Shown here in pieces: positions 22,252 through 31,833 of a stretch of 38,200 bases of DNA (position 1 is its first letter; the number at the start of each line of letters is the position of its first letter). Source of the DNA: a virus; IMG/VR virus record IMGVR_UViG_3300035228_000290, positions 1-38,200 of that record; one strand, given 5' to 3'. The translations under genes were made by a program, and so were the position numbers. The notes under the pieces were generated by a model, which ran no database searches, was not told where the DNA came from, and saw only the letters and a program-made list of their open reading frames with translations.

Positions 22252-23586
22252 GTGGCAACAAAAAGAATATCTCAACTTGATACTATTGCGGATGGGTTGG
22301 TGACTGGCGAGGCAGTGTTGCCTATCGTTATCTCCGACCCTCTCATTCCTAACAGGAAAGCAAAGGTAAACCAACTATTCCGTGGTGTAACTGCGGGATC
22401 CCAGACCTCACCTGGTCTGGCGTTTGACTTGGACCGCGATAGCGGTATCTACCAGTCCGCAGTCAATGAGTTAGGTATCACTTTTGGATCCGCAGCGGTC
22501 TACCATTCACGTATCTCAAATACGGATGGTTCAAGTACAGTCAATGCTCGTGTTATTGACTCCCAAGCATCAAACTCGAATTACCAGGTAACACCTCAGG
22601 GATCTGGTTATTTCACCATTAATGGTGTATCGCAGTTTACTGACCAGAATACGCTTATCATCGGTGCACAAAACCCTGGTAAGCGATTCTACTTTAATGC
22701 TGATACTGTTTCAGCACAGACAGGTACACGTCGTATTGACATGCCTGATGTGGGTACACTTACATCTACAACTTTGCTTGCAGATGATACAGTACAGACA
22801 ATTAGTAACAAAACTCTTGTTATTAAGGATGATCAACTTCAGATTACTGGTTCATCTGATGTAGGTAAACTTGCTAAGTTTGAGTGTGATTCATGGGAAT
22901 CACCTGGTACACACACATATAAATTACCTGACTTTGGTGCTGCTGTTGTTCAATCCACATTGTTGGATGACATCACAGAACAAAATGTGTTGAACAAGAA
23001 CATGGTTAACCCGACATTTTCGGGCACACCATCAAATGATCCAAACTCACCAACTAGGAAGGTTATCTTTAGCACTTCTGCTCTAACACAAGACAGAACT
23101 GCATCATTTCCTGATTTGAATGTCATCGTTGTTGGTGAAGCATCAACACAAACGTTGACTAACAAAACATATGCGGGTGCAGTCCTACAGGACACCGCAG
23201 ATGAAACTAAAAAGGTTGCTTTTAACCTTACCAATATTAATGAAAACAGCACTCTGGATTTCACATTCCCAGAAGGCAGTTTGGCGTTCCCGCTAAATAA
23301 TGGCGGTACAAGTAACGTCATTGTTGCTGAGCAAGCAACACAGATCGTTAACAACAAAATTCTTCAGAACGTCAGTTTTGATAATGCTGATGAACTTAAC
23401 GGTCGAATAACTTTCGACGTGAGTAACATCACTGAATCGGTGAACATTCAGTTCCCCAACGCAGACGCAACTCTGCTCTCTACCAACAACATTAGCGATA
23501 TTGCTATTAGTTTCGGTGGACCTATCTCCGCACCTGTTCAGGGCGGACAACTTAGACTTCAATCCTATTTCCAATCTGGTTGGTAA
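22252..23586 (+). CDS. Tail-fibre-type virion protein with NK repeats
   Basis: 444 residues from GTG 22252. The N-terminus ATKRISQLDTIADGLVTGEAVLPIV is typical of cyanophage fibre proteins that attach to the baseplate. The body has at least four related units spaced by about 55-75 residues, marked by TISNKTLVIKD, NVLNKNMVNPTFSG, TLTNKTYAGAVLQD and IVNNKILQNVSFDN, each followed by an F...P strand. Such repeats form trimeric beta shafts. The C-terminus (GQLRLQSYFQSGW) is short. It is the first gene after the palindromic late promoter. Which T4 fibre it corresponds to is not clear. Confidence 0.72.
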   Translation: MATKRISQLDTIADGLVTGEAVLPIVISDPLIPNRKAKVNQLFRGVTAGSQTSPGLAFDLDRDSGIYQSAVNELGITFGSAAVYHSRISNTDGSSTVNARVIDSQASNSNYQVTPQGSGYFTINGVSQFTDQNTLIIGAQNPGKRFYFNADTVSAQTGTRRIDMPDVGTLTSTTLLADDTVQTISNKTLVIKDDQLQITGSSDVGKLAKFECDSWESPGTHTYKLPDFGAAVVQSTLLDDITEQNVLNKNMVNPTFSGTPSNDPNSPTRKVIFSTSALTQDRTASFPDLNVIVVGEASTQTLTNKTYAGAVLQDTADETKKVAFNLTNINENSTLDFTFPEGSLAFPLNNGGTSNVIVAEQATQIVNNKILQNVSFDNADELNGRITFDVSNITESVNIQFPNADATLLSTNNISDIAISFGGPISAPVQGGQLRLQSYFQSGW

Positions 23587-23592
23587 TCACAA

Positions 23593-25833
23593 ATGACAGC
23601 AGGAAGACTAGCAAGTAAATATCTGTCTGCCACTACAAACACAGTAGTTTATTCAGCAGACATTGACAGCACAGCAAGTGTGATGGTTACTGCCGCCAAT
23701 TGGTCTGGTGGTGCTGCAACCTATCGCTTAGGTTTGCGAGACTATGATCAAATTTTGAGGATTAATGGTCCTCAAGTAAACTCTAATGGTGGTATTGCAT
23801 CCACACATAAGTTTGCCAAGGGCAATCCAGTAAGTGCATACAAACTGACACTATCACCTGGATTTGCTTACAGTTCTGCTGTTCCTGGAACTAACATTAC
23901 TTCCACGAATGGTGCAACTGCAAAGATGTTGGACGTATACAAACCAACTGACACCATCAACTATTACGTGAAGTTTGAGGAAATCTCAGATATTCCTTTT
24001 GCTGCTGAGACTGTAGTTGGTCAACCTGTAGGTGGTGAGACAATCACTGGTGGTACTTCTGCTCTGACAGCAACACACCGTGGTTATATTACAGATACAA
24101 ACCTGTCACATATTAACATCGCTGATGTTGCTTCTGGTGCCACCGCTATTAAGGTATCTAGAAATACAGGTCTTGCTGATTCTATGATCCTGACTGTTGG
24201 ACCTTCTTCAGTCATTACGGGAACATCTACTACAGAACTTATTACTATTGATGGTAGTGGTATCAACACTGCTAATAATACACTGACTGTTACTCGTGGT
24301 GCATATGGTACTACTCCTCGTGCTATTAAGTCGGGTGAGTTTGTTACTGCATTTACATTATCTGCGACTGCATCAACTATTAACGAAGGATCAACATATG
24401 CCACTGGCGATGCTATCCTCACACTGACAGATGCAACTGGTTTCCTTACTGGACAGTTCATTGTTATTGATAATGAAGTCATTGAAGTTACCGATGTTAA
24501 TGGTAATGACCTGACTGTTACTCGTGGCATGTATGGTACATCTGATGTTGATCACAACAATGGTGCTGCTGTTACTGCATTGACTGATGGTGGTAACTAT
24601 CTTCTTAACTATTTTACTGAGGGTGAAAATGTTACCTTTGGTACAAGTAATGCTACTGCAACACTAAACTTCACCGTTAGTGGTAATGTAACTATTACTC
24701 CTAGTTACATCCTTTCAACCACAAGTGCAGGTGCAACAGATCATCAGATCGTTGAACCTATTACTATTAATAATGAAAGATCATATCGTTTTGATCAGTC
24801 AGATTCATCTAATACTGCTCACCCACTGAAATTCTCGGGTGATAATGCTGAGGGTGCAAACTCTGACACTGGTACAGAATACACCACAGGTGTTTCTAAA
24901 GTTGGTACTGCTGGACAAGCAGGATCATATAGTGAGATCACCGTCGATGATAACATCCCCACCACCATCCTTACATATTCGGATGCTGGTGTTGATGGAG
25001 ACGGTACTGCGAATGATGCAGGTGCAGGTTTCACCTTTGAACCGATCCTTGATCCTCTCTATACTGACATCTACGTCTATAAGATAGCAGGTGAACCTTT
25101 TACTGCTGCTGATACCTTCACTATTGGTACTACAACTCAAACTATTCAAGCAAGTGGTGTTACCGCTGGTCCTTATGGTTATGTTCATGCATGGGATGCT
25201 GATACAGCATTACTAAAAGTATCCTTAGACATCGGATCTACTGCATTTGCTAATGGTACTGAGTTTTACACCACACCTACACTTAATAATGCCAATAGGG
25301 ATTTAATTGAGGCAGTTGATGGTAAGATCTTGACGATCACAGGTCAATCTGGTGCTGATGGATCTCGTACTACTGGAACATATAATCTGGTAGCATCCTC
25401 ATCTAATGGTAGTGGAACAACACAGCAGTTTAATGTAGTTGTTGATGGTTCTGGTGCTGCAACTGTAACTATCGTTGATGGTGGTAAAGGACACGCAAAC
25501 GGCAATACTATTACTATTGCTGACTCCGTACTTGGTGCTGGTGGTGCAGCAAACTTGACATTTAATGTTGATACTGTATCTACCGCAGTTCACGTTGGTG
25601 TTACTGGTACTGAAAACCACGATTGGTTACATTATGATCTGTCTGTTGCTGACAATACTCAACAACGCGACACCGCGATTGTAGTCGGTCCTGGACAAAA
25701 CTTAGTGGCATATGGTAGTGCACAGGTTAATGTGCTAGTTCAAGGATTTGAAACTGCATCGAGCGATTACACTATTGTTCATCTTCCTAAGGAAGAAGGT
25801 GAAGGTGGTGGCGCTGCTGCTGGTGGCGGTTGA
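23593..25833 (+). CDS. Large beta-rich virion structural protein (746 aa)
   Basis: A Thr/Gly/Ala/Asn-rich protein with very few Cys and low charge, typical of long fibre or baseplate-appendage proteins. It begins TAGRLASKYLSATTNTVVYSADIDSTASV, a pattern common in cyanophage structural proteins. Repeated segments occur: LTVTRGAYGT near residue 231 and LTVTRGMYGT near 307, coded by nearly identical DNA, within units of about 75 residues of the type a Gly-rich loop, a strand, then TRG.YGT. It ends in an acidic, Gly-rich tail (EEGEGGGAAAGGG). Likely a virion protein that contributes to the fibre network. Confidence 0.7.
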   Translation: MTAGRLASKYLSATTNTVVYSADIDSTASVMVTAANWSGGAATYRLGLRDYDQILRINGPQVNSNGGIASTHKFAKGNPVSAYKLTLSPGFAYSSAVPGTNITSTNGATAKMLDVYKPTDTINYYVKFEEISDIPFAAETVVGQPVGGETITGGTSALTATHRGYITDTNLSHINIADVASGATAIKVSRNTGLADSMILTVGPSSVITGTSTTELITIDGSGINTANNTLTVTRGAYGTTPRAIKSGEFVTAFTLSATASTINEGSTYATGDAILTLTDATGFLTGQFIVIDNEVIEVTDVNGNDLTVTRGMYGTSDVDHNNGAAVTALTDGGNYLLNYFTEGENVTFGTSNATATLNFTVSGNVTITPSYILSTTSAGATDHQIVEPITINNERSYRFDQSDSSNTAHPLKFSGDNAEGANSDTGTEYTTGVSKVGTAGQAGSYSEITVDDNIPTTILTYSDAGVDGDGTANDAGAGFTFEPILDPLYTDIYVYKIAGEPFTAADTFTIGTTTQTIQASGVTAGPYGYVHAWDADTALLKVSLDIGSTAFANGTEFYTTPTLNNANRDLIEAVDGKILTITGQSGADGSRTTGTYNLVASSSNGSGTTQQFNVVVDGSGAATVTIVDGGKGHANGNTITIADSVLGAGGAANLTFNVDTVSTAVHVGVTGTENHDWLHYDLSVADNTQQRDTAIVVGPGQNLVAYGSAQVNVLVQGFETASSDYTIVHLPKEEGEGGGAAAGGG

Positions 25834-25842
25834 TCTGTCAAA

Positions 25843-25849
25843 CTAAATA
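25843..25849 (+). promoter_or_regulatory. Late-promoter-like motif CTAAATA
   Basis: CTAAATATAAAC lies in the 39-base gap, 23 bases before the ATG of the 1190-aa protein; GGATCC follows near 25861. It probably starts the transcript of the next fibre block. Confidence 0.5.
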
Positions 25850-25872
25850 TAAACATACAAGGATCCAGTTAA

Positions 25873-28800
25873 ATGGCACTAACTCGTCTTAAGAATATCA
25901 TTACGTCAAGGACGGGGCGTATTATCTACGTCAACCCCGACGATTTTGATGCATCGGATGCATATGACAACCGAGGTAACTCAGCATTGCGTCCATTTAA
26001 GACGTTGCAACGTGCTTTCCTTGAGGTTGCTAGATTTTCGTATCGAGTAGGACTGTCAAACGACGAATTTGACGCCTTCTCGATTTATTTGTATCCTTCT
26101 GAATATGTTATTGACAACCGTCCTGGTGTCACTGATTTTAATCAGATTCAACCATTTGATGCTAACTCAAATTTTGATCTAACATCATCCTCTAACATTC
26201 TTTATAAGTTTAACTCCACCGATGGTGGTGTTATCGTACCTAGGGGTTGTTCAGTCGTTGGATCTGACCTCCGTCGTACAAAAATTATTCCCAAGTATGT
26301 CCCATACCCAACAACATCGGGTACTCTGGGTATTACTGCTGCCAACGAACCTGTCGCATCAGCAACATTCTTGCTGACAGGTGCATCATACTTCTGGCAG
26401 ATGTCTTTCTTCGATGGTGATAACAATGGTGTTTATTACCGTGGTGATGATGTTGCAACTATTGCACCTAACTATTCACATCACAAACTGACATGTTTCG
26501 AGTTTGCACAGAAATCAGATCTGCAACTCTACTATCAGAAAATCTCTAAAGGTTATGCAACTATTCCTGACTCGTCAGGTATCATTGCACAGGATCAGAT
26601 TCAGGCAAGGGTTGAAGAAAATAGAATTGTTGGTCCTATCTCCGACGAATTTGCTATCTCGCAGATTGTAAGAAATGGACAAACCGCCACAGCATTTACA
26701 GTTGATGAACTTGGTAACCCGAAGAATCATGGATTCTCCGTGGGTGTCGCTGTTAATATATCTGGTGTTACTGGTCCTACTGAGCAAGATCAACTGCTGT
26801 ATAACGGGTCGTTTCTGATCACGTCAGCACAGGGTAACCAGTTTACTTATCAGATGGCAGCAGAACCATCAGGTAACGCACTTGGTAGTAATATTCTCGT
26901 TAAAGTCGAGATTGATACTGTTGACTCTGCATCACCATATTGCTTTAACCTATCACTAAGATCAGTGTGGGGTATCAACGGCATGCATGCCGATGGTTCT
27001 CGTGCAACTGGATTTAAGTCCATGGTTGTAGCTCAGTTCACTGGTATTTCCCTTCAAAAGGATGATAGAGCGTTCGTTCTTTATAACCAATCTACTGGAG
27101 CGTATGAACCACAGGCGCAGGGATCTGGTGCACACATTAATGGTCTGGCAAAGTATCGTAAAGGATGGCGTCATTGCCACATTAAAGCATCCAACGGTAG
27201 TTTCATTCAGGTTGTTTCTGTGTTTGCTGTGGGATTTGGCGACCATTTCTTTGCTAGTAGCGGTGGCGACTTATCTATTACTAACTCAAACTCTAACTTC
27301 GGAAACACAAGTTTGCGATCCAAAGGGTTCAGAGACAATGCATTTACCAAGGATAAAGCGGGTACTATTACCCACGTTATTCCACCTAAATCACTGACAG
27401 ATGTTACAGAGATTCCTATTAACTGGGTATCACTAGACATTGCAAAGATTCGTGCTGCTACTGATGCATCTAAACTGTATCTGTATGGTTATACTGATGA
27501 GACTGCTAAACCACCTAGTAAAGTTCAAGGTTATACAATTGGTGCACGTAGAGATTCAGCATCGGAACCTGATAAAGTATTTGTTCTGCTGAAAGCATCG
27601 GGTGCTGCTGATGCAACAACTCACTACGCTAATGTAAACCCTGCTGGTGCTACGGTTACAGGTTCAAAACCTGGTGATGACTTATCACCTATCAAATGGG
27701 ATCCTGCACAGAATAACTGGTATATTCAGGTAGATCCCGCTGCTAATACAATCTATACCACACTTCTTGCTAACAGCATTTATCAGAACTTAGCATTCTC
27801 ACCACCTACATTTGTTCGTAGACTACCTGACCCACGTAACCTTAAGGATAGAACATATCGTTTCCGTTATGTACTAGACAAGGATGCGTTCCCTATACCT
27901 AGAGAACCAATCACTGGTTTCGTATTACAACCTAGATCATCTGAGACTAACTCACCATCATATAGTAAAGTATACTATGTGTTTGAAGTTGAAACGTATC
28001 AAGAGTTTGTACGTGGTGAAGCAGATGGTATCTATTATCTAACTATTCTCTCTGCATCTGTAGCACCATCGACATCTAACTTCGATGACTTTGCGTTCTC
28101 TCAGAGAACACAAGACGTGTATCCTGCATTTGATAGAGATAACCCCAACGCGAATCCTGCTGCATCGGTATCTATTGCCGATAATGAAGTTCTGGGTCTG
28201 GTTAAAACTACTGATGGTGCATCACCTACACCTGCTATTGATACTCTACGTTCTGTTACTAGAGAAGCAGCACAGTTCTATCTGTTGGAAAGTGAGAACA
28301 ACATAAACTACAACACTGTATCTAACGTATTGAATAGTGTTTCGGTTACTGCACGTTTAGGTGATGAGGAAGATAGAAAGATTGCACTGAAACTTAACGC
28401 TGACCAATCAGTAGCACCACTATTGATTGAACTCCGTCGTTATTCTATTCTCCGTGCATCTGGTCACACGTTTGAATATCTTGGTTTCGGTCCTGGTAAC
28501 TACTCAACTGCATTCCCATCTACTCAGGTTCAAGTTCTGAGTGAAGATGAAGTGAGACTATCACAGCAGTTGAAAGAAGAAGCAGGAGTTGCATACTACA
28601 CGGGTGTTAACTCTGATGGTGAACTGTTCATTGGTAACCAGGTGATTAACCCAGTTACAGGTCAGATTACATCTGAAGATATTGCACAGTTAAATGTTAT
28701 TGGTGAAGAGGGTGAGATTGAAACATTTGGTGAGATCGTCCTTACTGATAAACTAACTGTTATCGGTGGTTCGTCTAACCAATTGGAATCTGTATTCTCT

Positions 28801-29445
28801 GGTCCTGTAACCTTCCAGAAGAAGATTACATCTCAGGAGAACATTCAAACCATCAAGCAAACATTTGCTAACGATGATGGTACTGTACTGAAACAATTCT
28901 TCCTTGCTGAAGAACTTGGATCTGGTGCACCTGATGTACCTGCTGCTTCTGCATTTAACAACGGTGATATTTGTTATAACATCAATTGGACACCAGGAAA
29001 TCCATTAGGTTGGATCTATGAATCTGGTGTTTGGTATAAGTTTGGTATCTCTGATAGTGAACAAATCACTTCTACGAGATACAGTGGACAGACTCACTTC
29101 GGTATTGGTGAGGCACCTGATGCTTCTAACCGTATGAAGATCACAGGTAATGTGAAGGTGACTGGTAACATTGATGTTACTGGAACATATGGTTGCGCTG
29201 ATAAATACTCATTAGCAACAGGCGTTGCTAATAGTAATGCTGGTGTTCTATATAATGGTGATGGTTCAACCACATCTTTCGCAATAACTGCTGGGCACAC
29301 TGCATCTTCTGTGCTCGTATTCTTGAATGGTGTATGTCAGATTCCTGGCACAGATTACACTGTAACTGGTAATGCTGTTGACTTCTCAGTCGCAACTCCC
29401 CCTGCAACTGGTGATGTCGTTCAAATTCGTGAACTCGTTATCTAA
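25873..29445 (+). CDS. Large tail-fibre/beta-helix virion protein (1190 aa)
   Basis: The longest protein in the window. The N-terminus (RIIYVNPDDFDASDAYDNRG, then ALRPFKTLQRAFLEVARF) is the usual start of a right-handed parallel beta-helix domain. The middle has Asn/Ser/Gly-rich turns (DLSITNSNSNFGNTSLRSKGFRD near residue 475). The C-terminal part includes VTGNIDVTGTYG and ends in a small fibre domain (YNGDGSTTSFAITAGH...VLVFLNGVCQIPGTDYTVTGNAVDF) found at the ends of many cyanophage fibres. The architecture suggests a long fibre or tailspike with a possible glycan-binding or cleaving helix; no catalytic residues can be assigned by eye. Confidence 0.75.
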   Translation: MALTRLKNIITSRTGRIIYVNPDDFDASDAYDNRGNSALRPFKTLQRAFLEVARFSYRVGLSNDEFDAFSIYLYPSEYVIDNRPGVTDFNQIQPFDANSNFDLTSSSNILYKFNSTDGGVIVPRGCSVVGSDLRRTKIIPKYVPYPTTSGTLGITAANEPVASATFLLTGASYFWQMSFFDGDNNGVYYRGDDVATIAPNYSHHKLTCFEFAQKSDLQLYYQKISKGYATIPDSSGIIAQDQIQARVEENRIVGPISDEFAISQIVRNGQTATAFTVDELGNPKNHGFSVGVAVNISGVTGPTEQDQLLYNGSFLITSAQGNQFTYQMAAEPSGNALGSNILVKVEIDTVDSASPYCFNLSLRSVWGINGMHADGSRATGFKSMVVAQFTGISLQKDDRAFVLYNQSTGAYEPQAQGSGAHINGLAKYRKGWRHCHIKASNGSFIQVVSVFAVGFGDHFFASSGGDLSITNSNSNFGNTSLRSKGFRDNAFTKDKAGTITHVIPPKSLTDVTEIPINWVSLDIAKIRAATDASKLYLYGYTDETAKPPSKVQGYTIGARRDSASEPDKVFVLLKASGAADATTHYANVNPAGATVTGSKPGDDLSPIKWDPAQNNWYIQVDPAANTIYTTLLANSIYQNLAFSPPTFVRRLPDPRNLKDRTYRFRYVLDKDAFPIPREPITGFVLQPRSSETNSPSYSKVYYVFEVETYQEFVRGEADGIYYLTILSASVAPSTSNFDDFAFSQRTQDVYPAFDRDNPNANPAASVSIADNEVLGLVKTTDGASPTPAIDTLRSVTREAAQFYLLESENNINYNTVSNVLNSVSVTARLGDEEDRKIALKLNADQSVAPLLIELRRYSILRASGHTFEYLGFGPGNYSTAFPSTQVQVLSEDEVRLSQQLKEEAGVAYYTGVNSDGELFIGNQVINPVTGQITSEDIAQLNVIGEEGEIETFGEIVLTDKLTVIGGSSNQLESVFSGPVTFQKKITSQENIQTIKQTFANDDGTVLKQFFLAEELGSGAPDVPAASAFNNGDICYNINWTPGNPLGWIYESGVWYKFGISDSEQITSTRYSGQTHFGIGEAPDASNRMKITGNVKVTGNIDVTGTYGCADKYSLATGVANSNAGVLYNGDGSTTSFAITAGHTASSVLVFLNGVCQIPGTDYTVTGNAVDFSVATPPATGDVVQIRELVI

Positions 29446-29466
29446 TAAACCTATTAATAGAATAGC

Positions 29467-30387
29467 ATGACCACCAAGATTATAGGCAATCAGATAGATG
29501 CAGCAACAAGAGCAATTGTTACTGCACTAGATGTTACTGAGCAAATAAATCTTCCCGATCTAAACCAATCACAGGTAAATGCCCTGGGCACACCTGCATA
29601 TGGTACAATCGTCTATAACACCACTGAAGACGAAGCACAGATCTATAAGGCAGATGCATCACAAGGTCTTCCAGGATGGAACTCCGTAGGTGGTGGTGGT
29701 CCTTCTGTTGGTGAGAACTCAATTATCCGTACCAATGGTACGTTTATTGCTGAGAACTTAACTGTAGGTAATGTTGCTAATGGTGGTGATGAGTTTACCA
29801 ACGGGTTTACATTTGGTGACGTATCTATTAACAATGGATATACTGTTACAGTAGAGAATGGTGCATCATGGACTGTATTCTCTGATAAACCATCTGATGA
29901 CTATGAATATAAGAGATACCTTGCTATCCCTACTGATGGTCACTTCCGTATTGACTCAGGTGGTGGTGCTGAATTCGCTTCAGTAAGAAACCATAGAGAA
30001 TATTTCTATCGTGGTGGTACAGTTCCCATCGATTATAGTACGTCTTCTTACTGGTATTCTGATACAGGTAACGGATCTAACTATACAATTAACTTAACCA
30101 ACATTCCTACTGATGGTGGTATAGTAAATAATAATGTATTTCATTTTGTGTTCATTATCCGTGGGGGATTTGGTTCTCCAAGTGGATACATAACCAATGT
30201 CCAAGTTAATGGTTCAACACTTGGATCTGGAATGAGTTCTACTGACGCTGATGGATCGTGGGCAATTAGTAATAATGGTGATCCATCTACATTTGATAAA
30301 ATCACATGTGAACTGTTCCGTGATGTGAGTGCCCCTGGCAGTCCAACATCACGTTGGAGATTCATTGGACGCCGAATGACGTTCTAA
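29467..30387 (+). CDS. Tail fibre protein (306 aa)
   Basis: Begins KIIGNQIDAATRAIVTALDVTEQINLPDLNQSQVNALGTPAYGTIVYNTTEDEAQIY, a typical short-fibre N-terminus with an IVYNTTE shaft motif. The rest is Gly/Ser/Asn-rich, with ENSIIRTNGTFIAENLTVGN and a C-terminus rich in Thr/Ser/Phe (DVSAPGSPTSRWRFIGRRMTF). Probably a trimeric fibre or collar-like tip. Lies 21 bases after the 1190-aa gene, with the next late promoter just beyond it. Confidence 0.7.
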   Translation: MTTKIIGNQIDAATRAIVTALDVTEQINLPDLNQSQVNALGTPAYGTIVYNTTEDEAQIYKADASQGLPGWNSVGGGGPSVGENSIIRTNGTFIAENLTVGNVANGGDEFTNGFTFGDVSINNGYTVTVENGASWTVFSDKPSDDYEYKRYLAIPTDGHFRIDSGGGAEFASVRNHREYFYRGGTVPIDYSTSSYWYSDTGNGSNYTINLTNIPTDGGIVNNNVFHFVFIIRGGFGSPSGYITNVQVNGSTLGSGMSSTDADGSWAISNNGDPSTFDKITCELFRDVSAPGSPTSRWRFIGRRMTF

Positions 30388-30392
30388 AAAAG

Positions 30393-30400
30393 TATAAATA
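30393..30400 (+). promoter_or_regulatory. Late promoter, perfect TATAAATA
   Basis: TATAAATA, 25 bases before ATG 30426, with a GAGG ribosome-binding sequence at about 30411-30414. It matches the T4 late consensus and probably drives the glycine-rich fibre gene and the fibre-assembly gene after it. Confidence 0.75.
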
Positions 30401-30425
30401 ACACTGTAAAGAGGTTTCAAAAAGA

Positions 30426-31229
30426 ATGAGTACCCTTAAAGTTGCATCTGTAAAAGATCTTGCGGGACAAGGTGGATTTTCCTTCTCTAGTGGATCTATC
30501 ACTGCGAATGGAACACTGACTGTTTCCAACTTGCAAATTAATGGAAACATCACTGGTTCTTCGGGTCAGATTGTTCCGTCCCAGAGTGGACAAGGTGGTA
30601 AATATCTCACTACCGATGGTACTAACCTTGGATGGGGTACACTAGAAGCAGGTGGTGGTCCTATCTCCATCAATACCTATAATAACAGCACATCTTGGAA
30701 CAAACCAACTGGTGTAAAACGTATTTGGGTTAAATGTACTGGTGGTGGCGGAGGTGGATCAGGTTATGGTGAATCTGGTGGTGCTGGTGCACACACTGAA
30801 CAGATTATTGATGTTGCTAACATCAACTCTATCAACGTTAACGTTGGTGGTGCTGGTAACGGTGTAGGATATTCTTCTCGTGCTGGTAACGGTGGTAACT
30901 CATCGTTCGGCAGTTATTGTTCATCTGGTGGTGGACAGGGTGCTAACCGTCAACGTCAACATAATGGTGCACTGGGTGGTAGTCCTTCTCAGGGTGCTGT
31001 TCAGGTCTATGGTGGATCTGGTCACGGTCACACGAACTCACAACCAGGCATGATGTTCGGTGGATCATCCTTCTGGGGTGGTGCCTCACCAACTGCACAC
31101 TATCAACAGCAGTGGGCACATAACTATCGTTCCCATGCAGCATGGGGTGCTGGTGGTTCCTCGGGTCGTAACTCCGAAAGAGGTGGCGATGGTCGCCAAG
31201 GTTACATCGTCGTTTACAACTTCAACTGA
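30426..31229 (+). CDS. Glycine-rich tail-fibre tip / adhesin
   Basis: 267 residues. The N-terminal third is a fibre shaft (STLKVASVKDLAGQGGFSFSSGSITANGTLTVSNLQINGN). From about residue 95 on the sequence is a Gly-rich domain: WVKCTGGGGGGSGYGESGGAG, GAGNGVGYSSRAGNGGNSSFGSYC, with His, Asn, Ser and Trp between glycine runs, ending GGDGRQGYIVVYNFN. This layout resembles glycine-rich receptor-binding tips such as the gp38 adhesin type of T2-like phages. It carries six Trp and many His, possible contacts with host lipopolysaccharide or substrates for modification. The late promoter immediately upstream gives separate control. Confidence 0.75.
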   Translation: MSTLKVASVKDLAGQGGFSFSSGSITANGTLTVSNLQINGNITGSSGQIVPSQSGQGGKYLTTDGTNLGWGTLEAGGGPISINTYNNSTSWNKPTGVKRIWVKCTGGGGGGSGYGESGGAGAHTEQIIDVANINSINVNVGGAGNGVGYSSRAGNGGNSSFGSYCSSGGGQGANRQRQHNGALGGSPSQGAVQVYGGSGHGHTNSQPGMMFGGSSFWGGASPTAHYQQQWAHNYRSHAAWGAGGSSGRNSERGGDGRQGYIVVYNFN

Positions 31230-31237
31230 TAAAGCAA

Positions 31238-31816
31238 ATGAAAAGAGCACTAATTTCGTATCAAGGATTCCCTTCAGATATTGCAGAACCAGGTGAAGAG
31301 TTTGAAACTTATACTGGTCCTGGTTCTTCTTATCGTTGGGTAGATGCACCCGATGAAGTTTCATTAGATTGGAAACTTGAGTTCAACGAGTGGATTCCTA
31401 ATCATGGTCACGTTGATGTATCACAAGCAAGACTTGTCGGTTATGGTGATAGCGGTTCACAACTTGCCAGACTATTTGATGACATCAAAGCAGGTCTATT
31501 TGGTGATGCACCAAAAGAAGGTAAGTTCTACAAAGCAATTCAATCTGTTAAGGATGAAGTGCTAGAGAAGTATGGTGAGACTCCTAAGCATCCTGAAACG
31601 GGTGAAGCATGGGATCCATATGATCCATGGGATCATGATGAAAGAATTCCTGCATGGATGACTAGAGAAGAAGCAGAGGCAGAATATGGTGATGAACTTA
31701 CAAATGATGAAAAGTATAAGACCTATGTAGAATATGTTATTGAAAAAGGTGGTGAACCATGGGATGCTAACCAGCATCCTGTCCTACCAAGAGATGCGAT
31801 GCCTGAATATAACTGA
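31238..31816 (+). CDS. Putative fibre-assembly or virion protein (192 aa)
   Basis: An acidic 192-residue protein directly following the glycine-rich fibre gene. RLVGYGDSGSQLARLFDDIKAGLFGDAPKEGKFYKAIQSVKDE at about residues 66-110 resembles the G-YGD-G-QLD...FY-AIK-VKD pattern of small phage tail-associated proteins usually next to fibre genes. The last third is rich in Asp, Trp and Pro (AWDPYDPWDHDERIPAWM). It is likely a fibre chaperone or attached protein; the fold cannot be decided here. Eight bases follow the fibre gene. Confidence 0.6.
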   Translation: MKRALISYQGFPSDIAEPGEEFETYTGPGSSYRWVDAPDEVSLDWKLEFNEWIPNHGHVDVSQARLVGYGDSGSQLARLFDDIKAGLFGDAPKEGKFYKAIQSVKDEVLEKYGETPKHPETGEAWDPYDPWDHDERIPAWMTREEAEAEYGDELTNDEKYKTYVEYVIEKGGEPWDANQHPVLPRDAMPEYN

Positions 31817-31833
31817 CCCTTTGTAACTTTATA

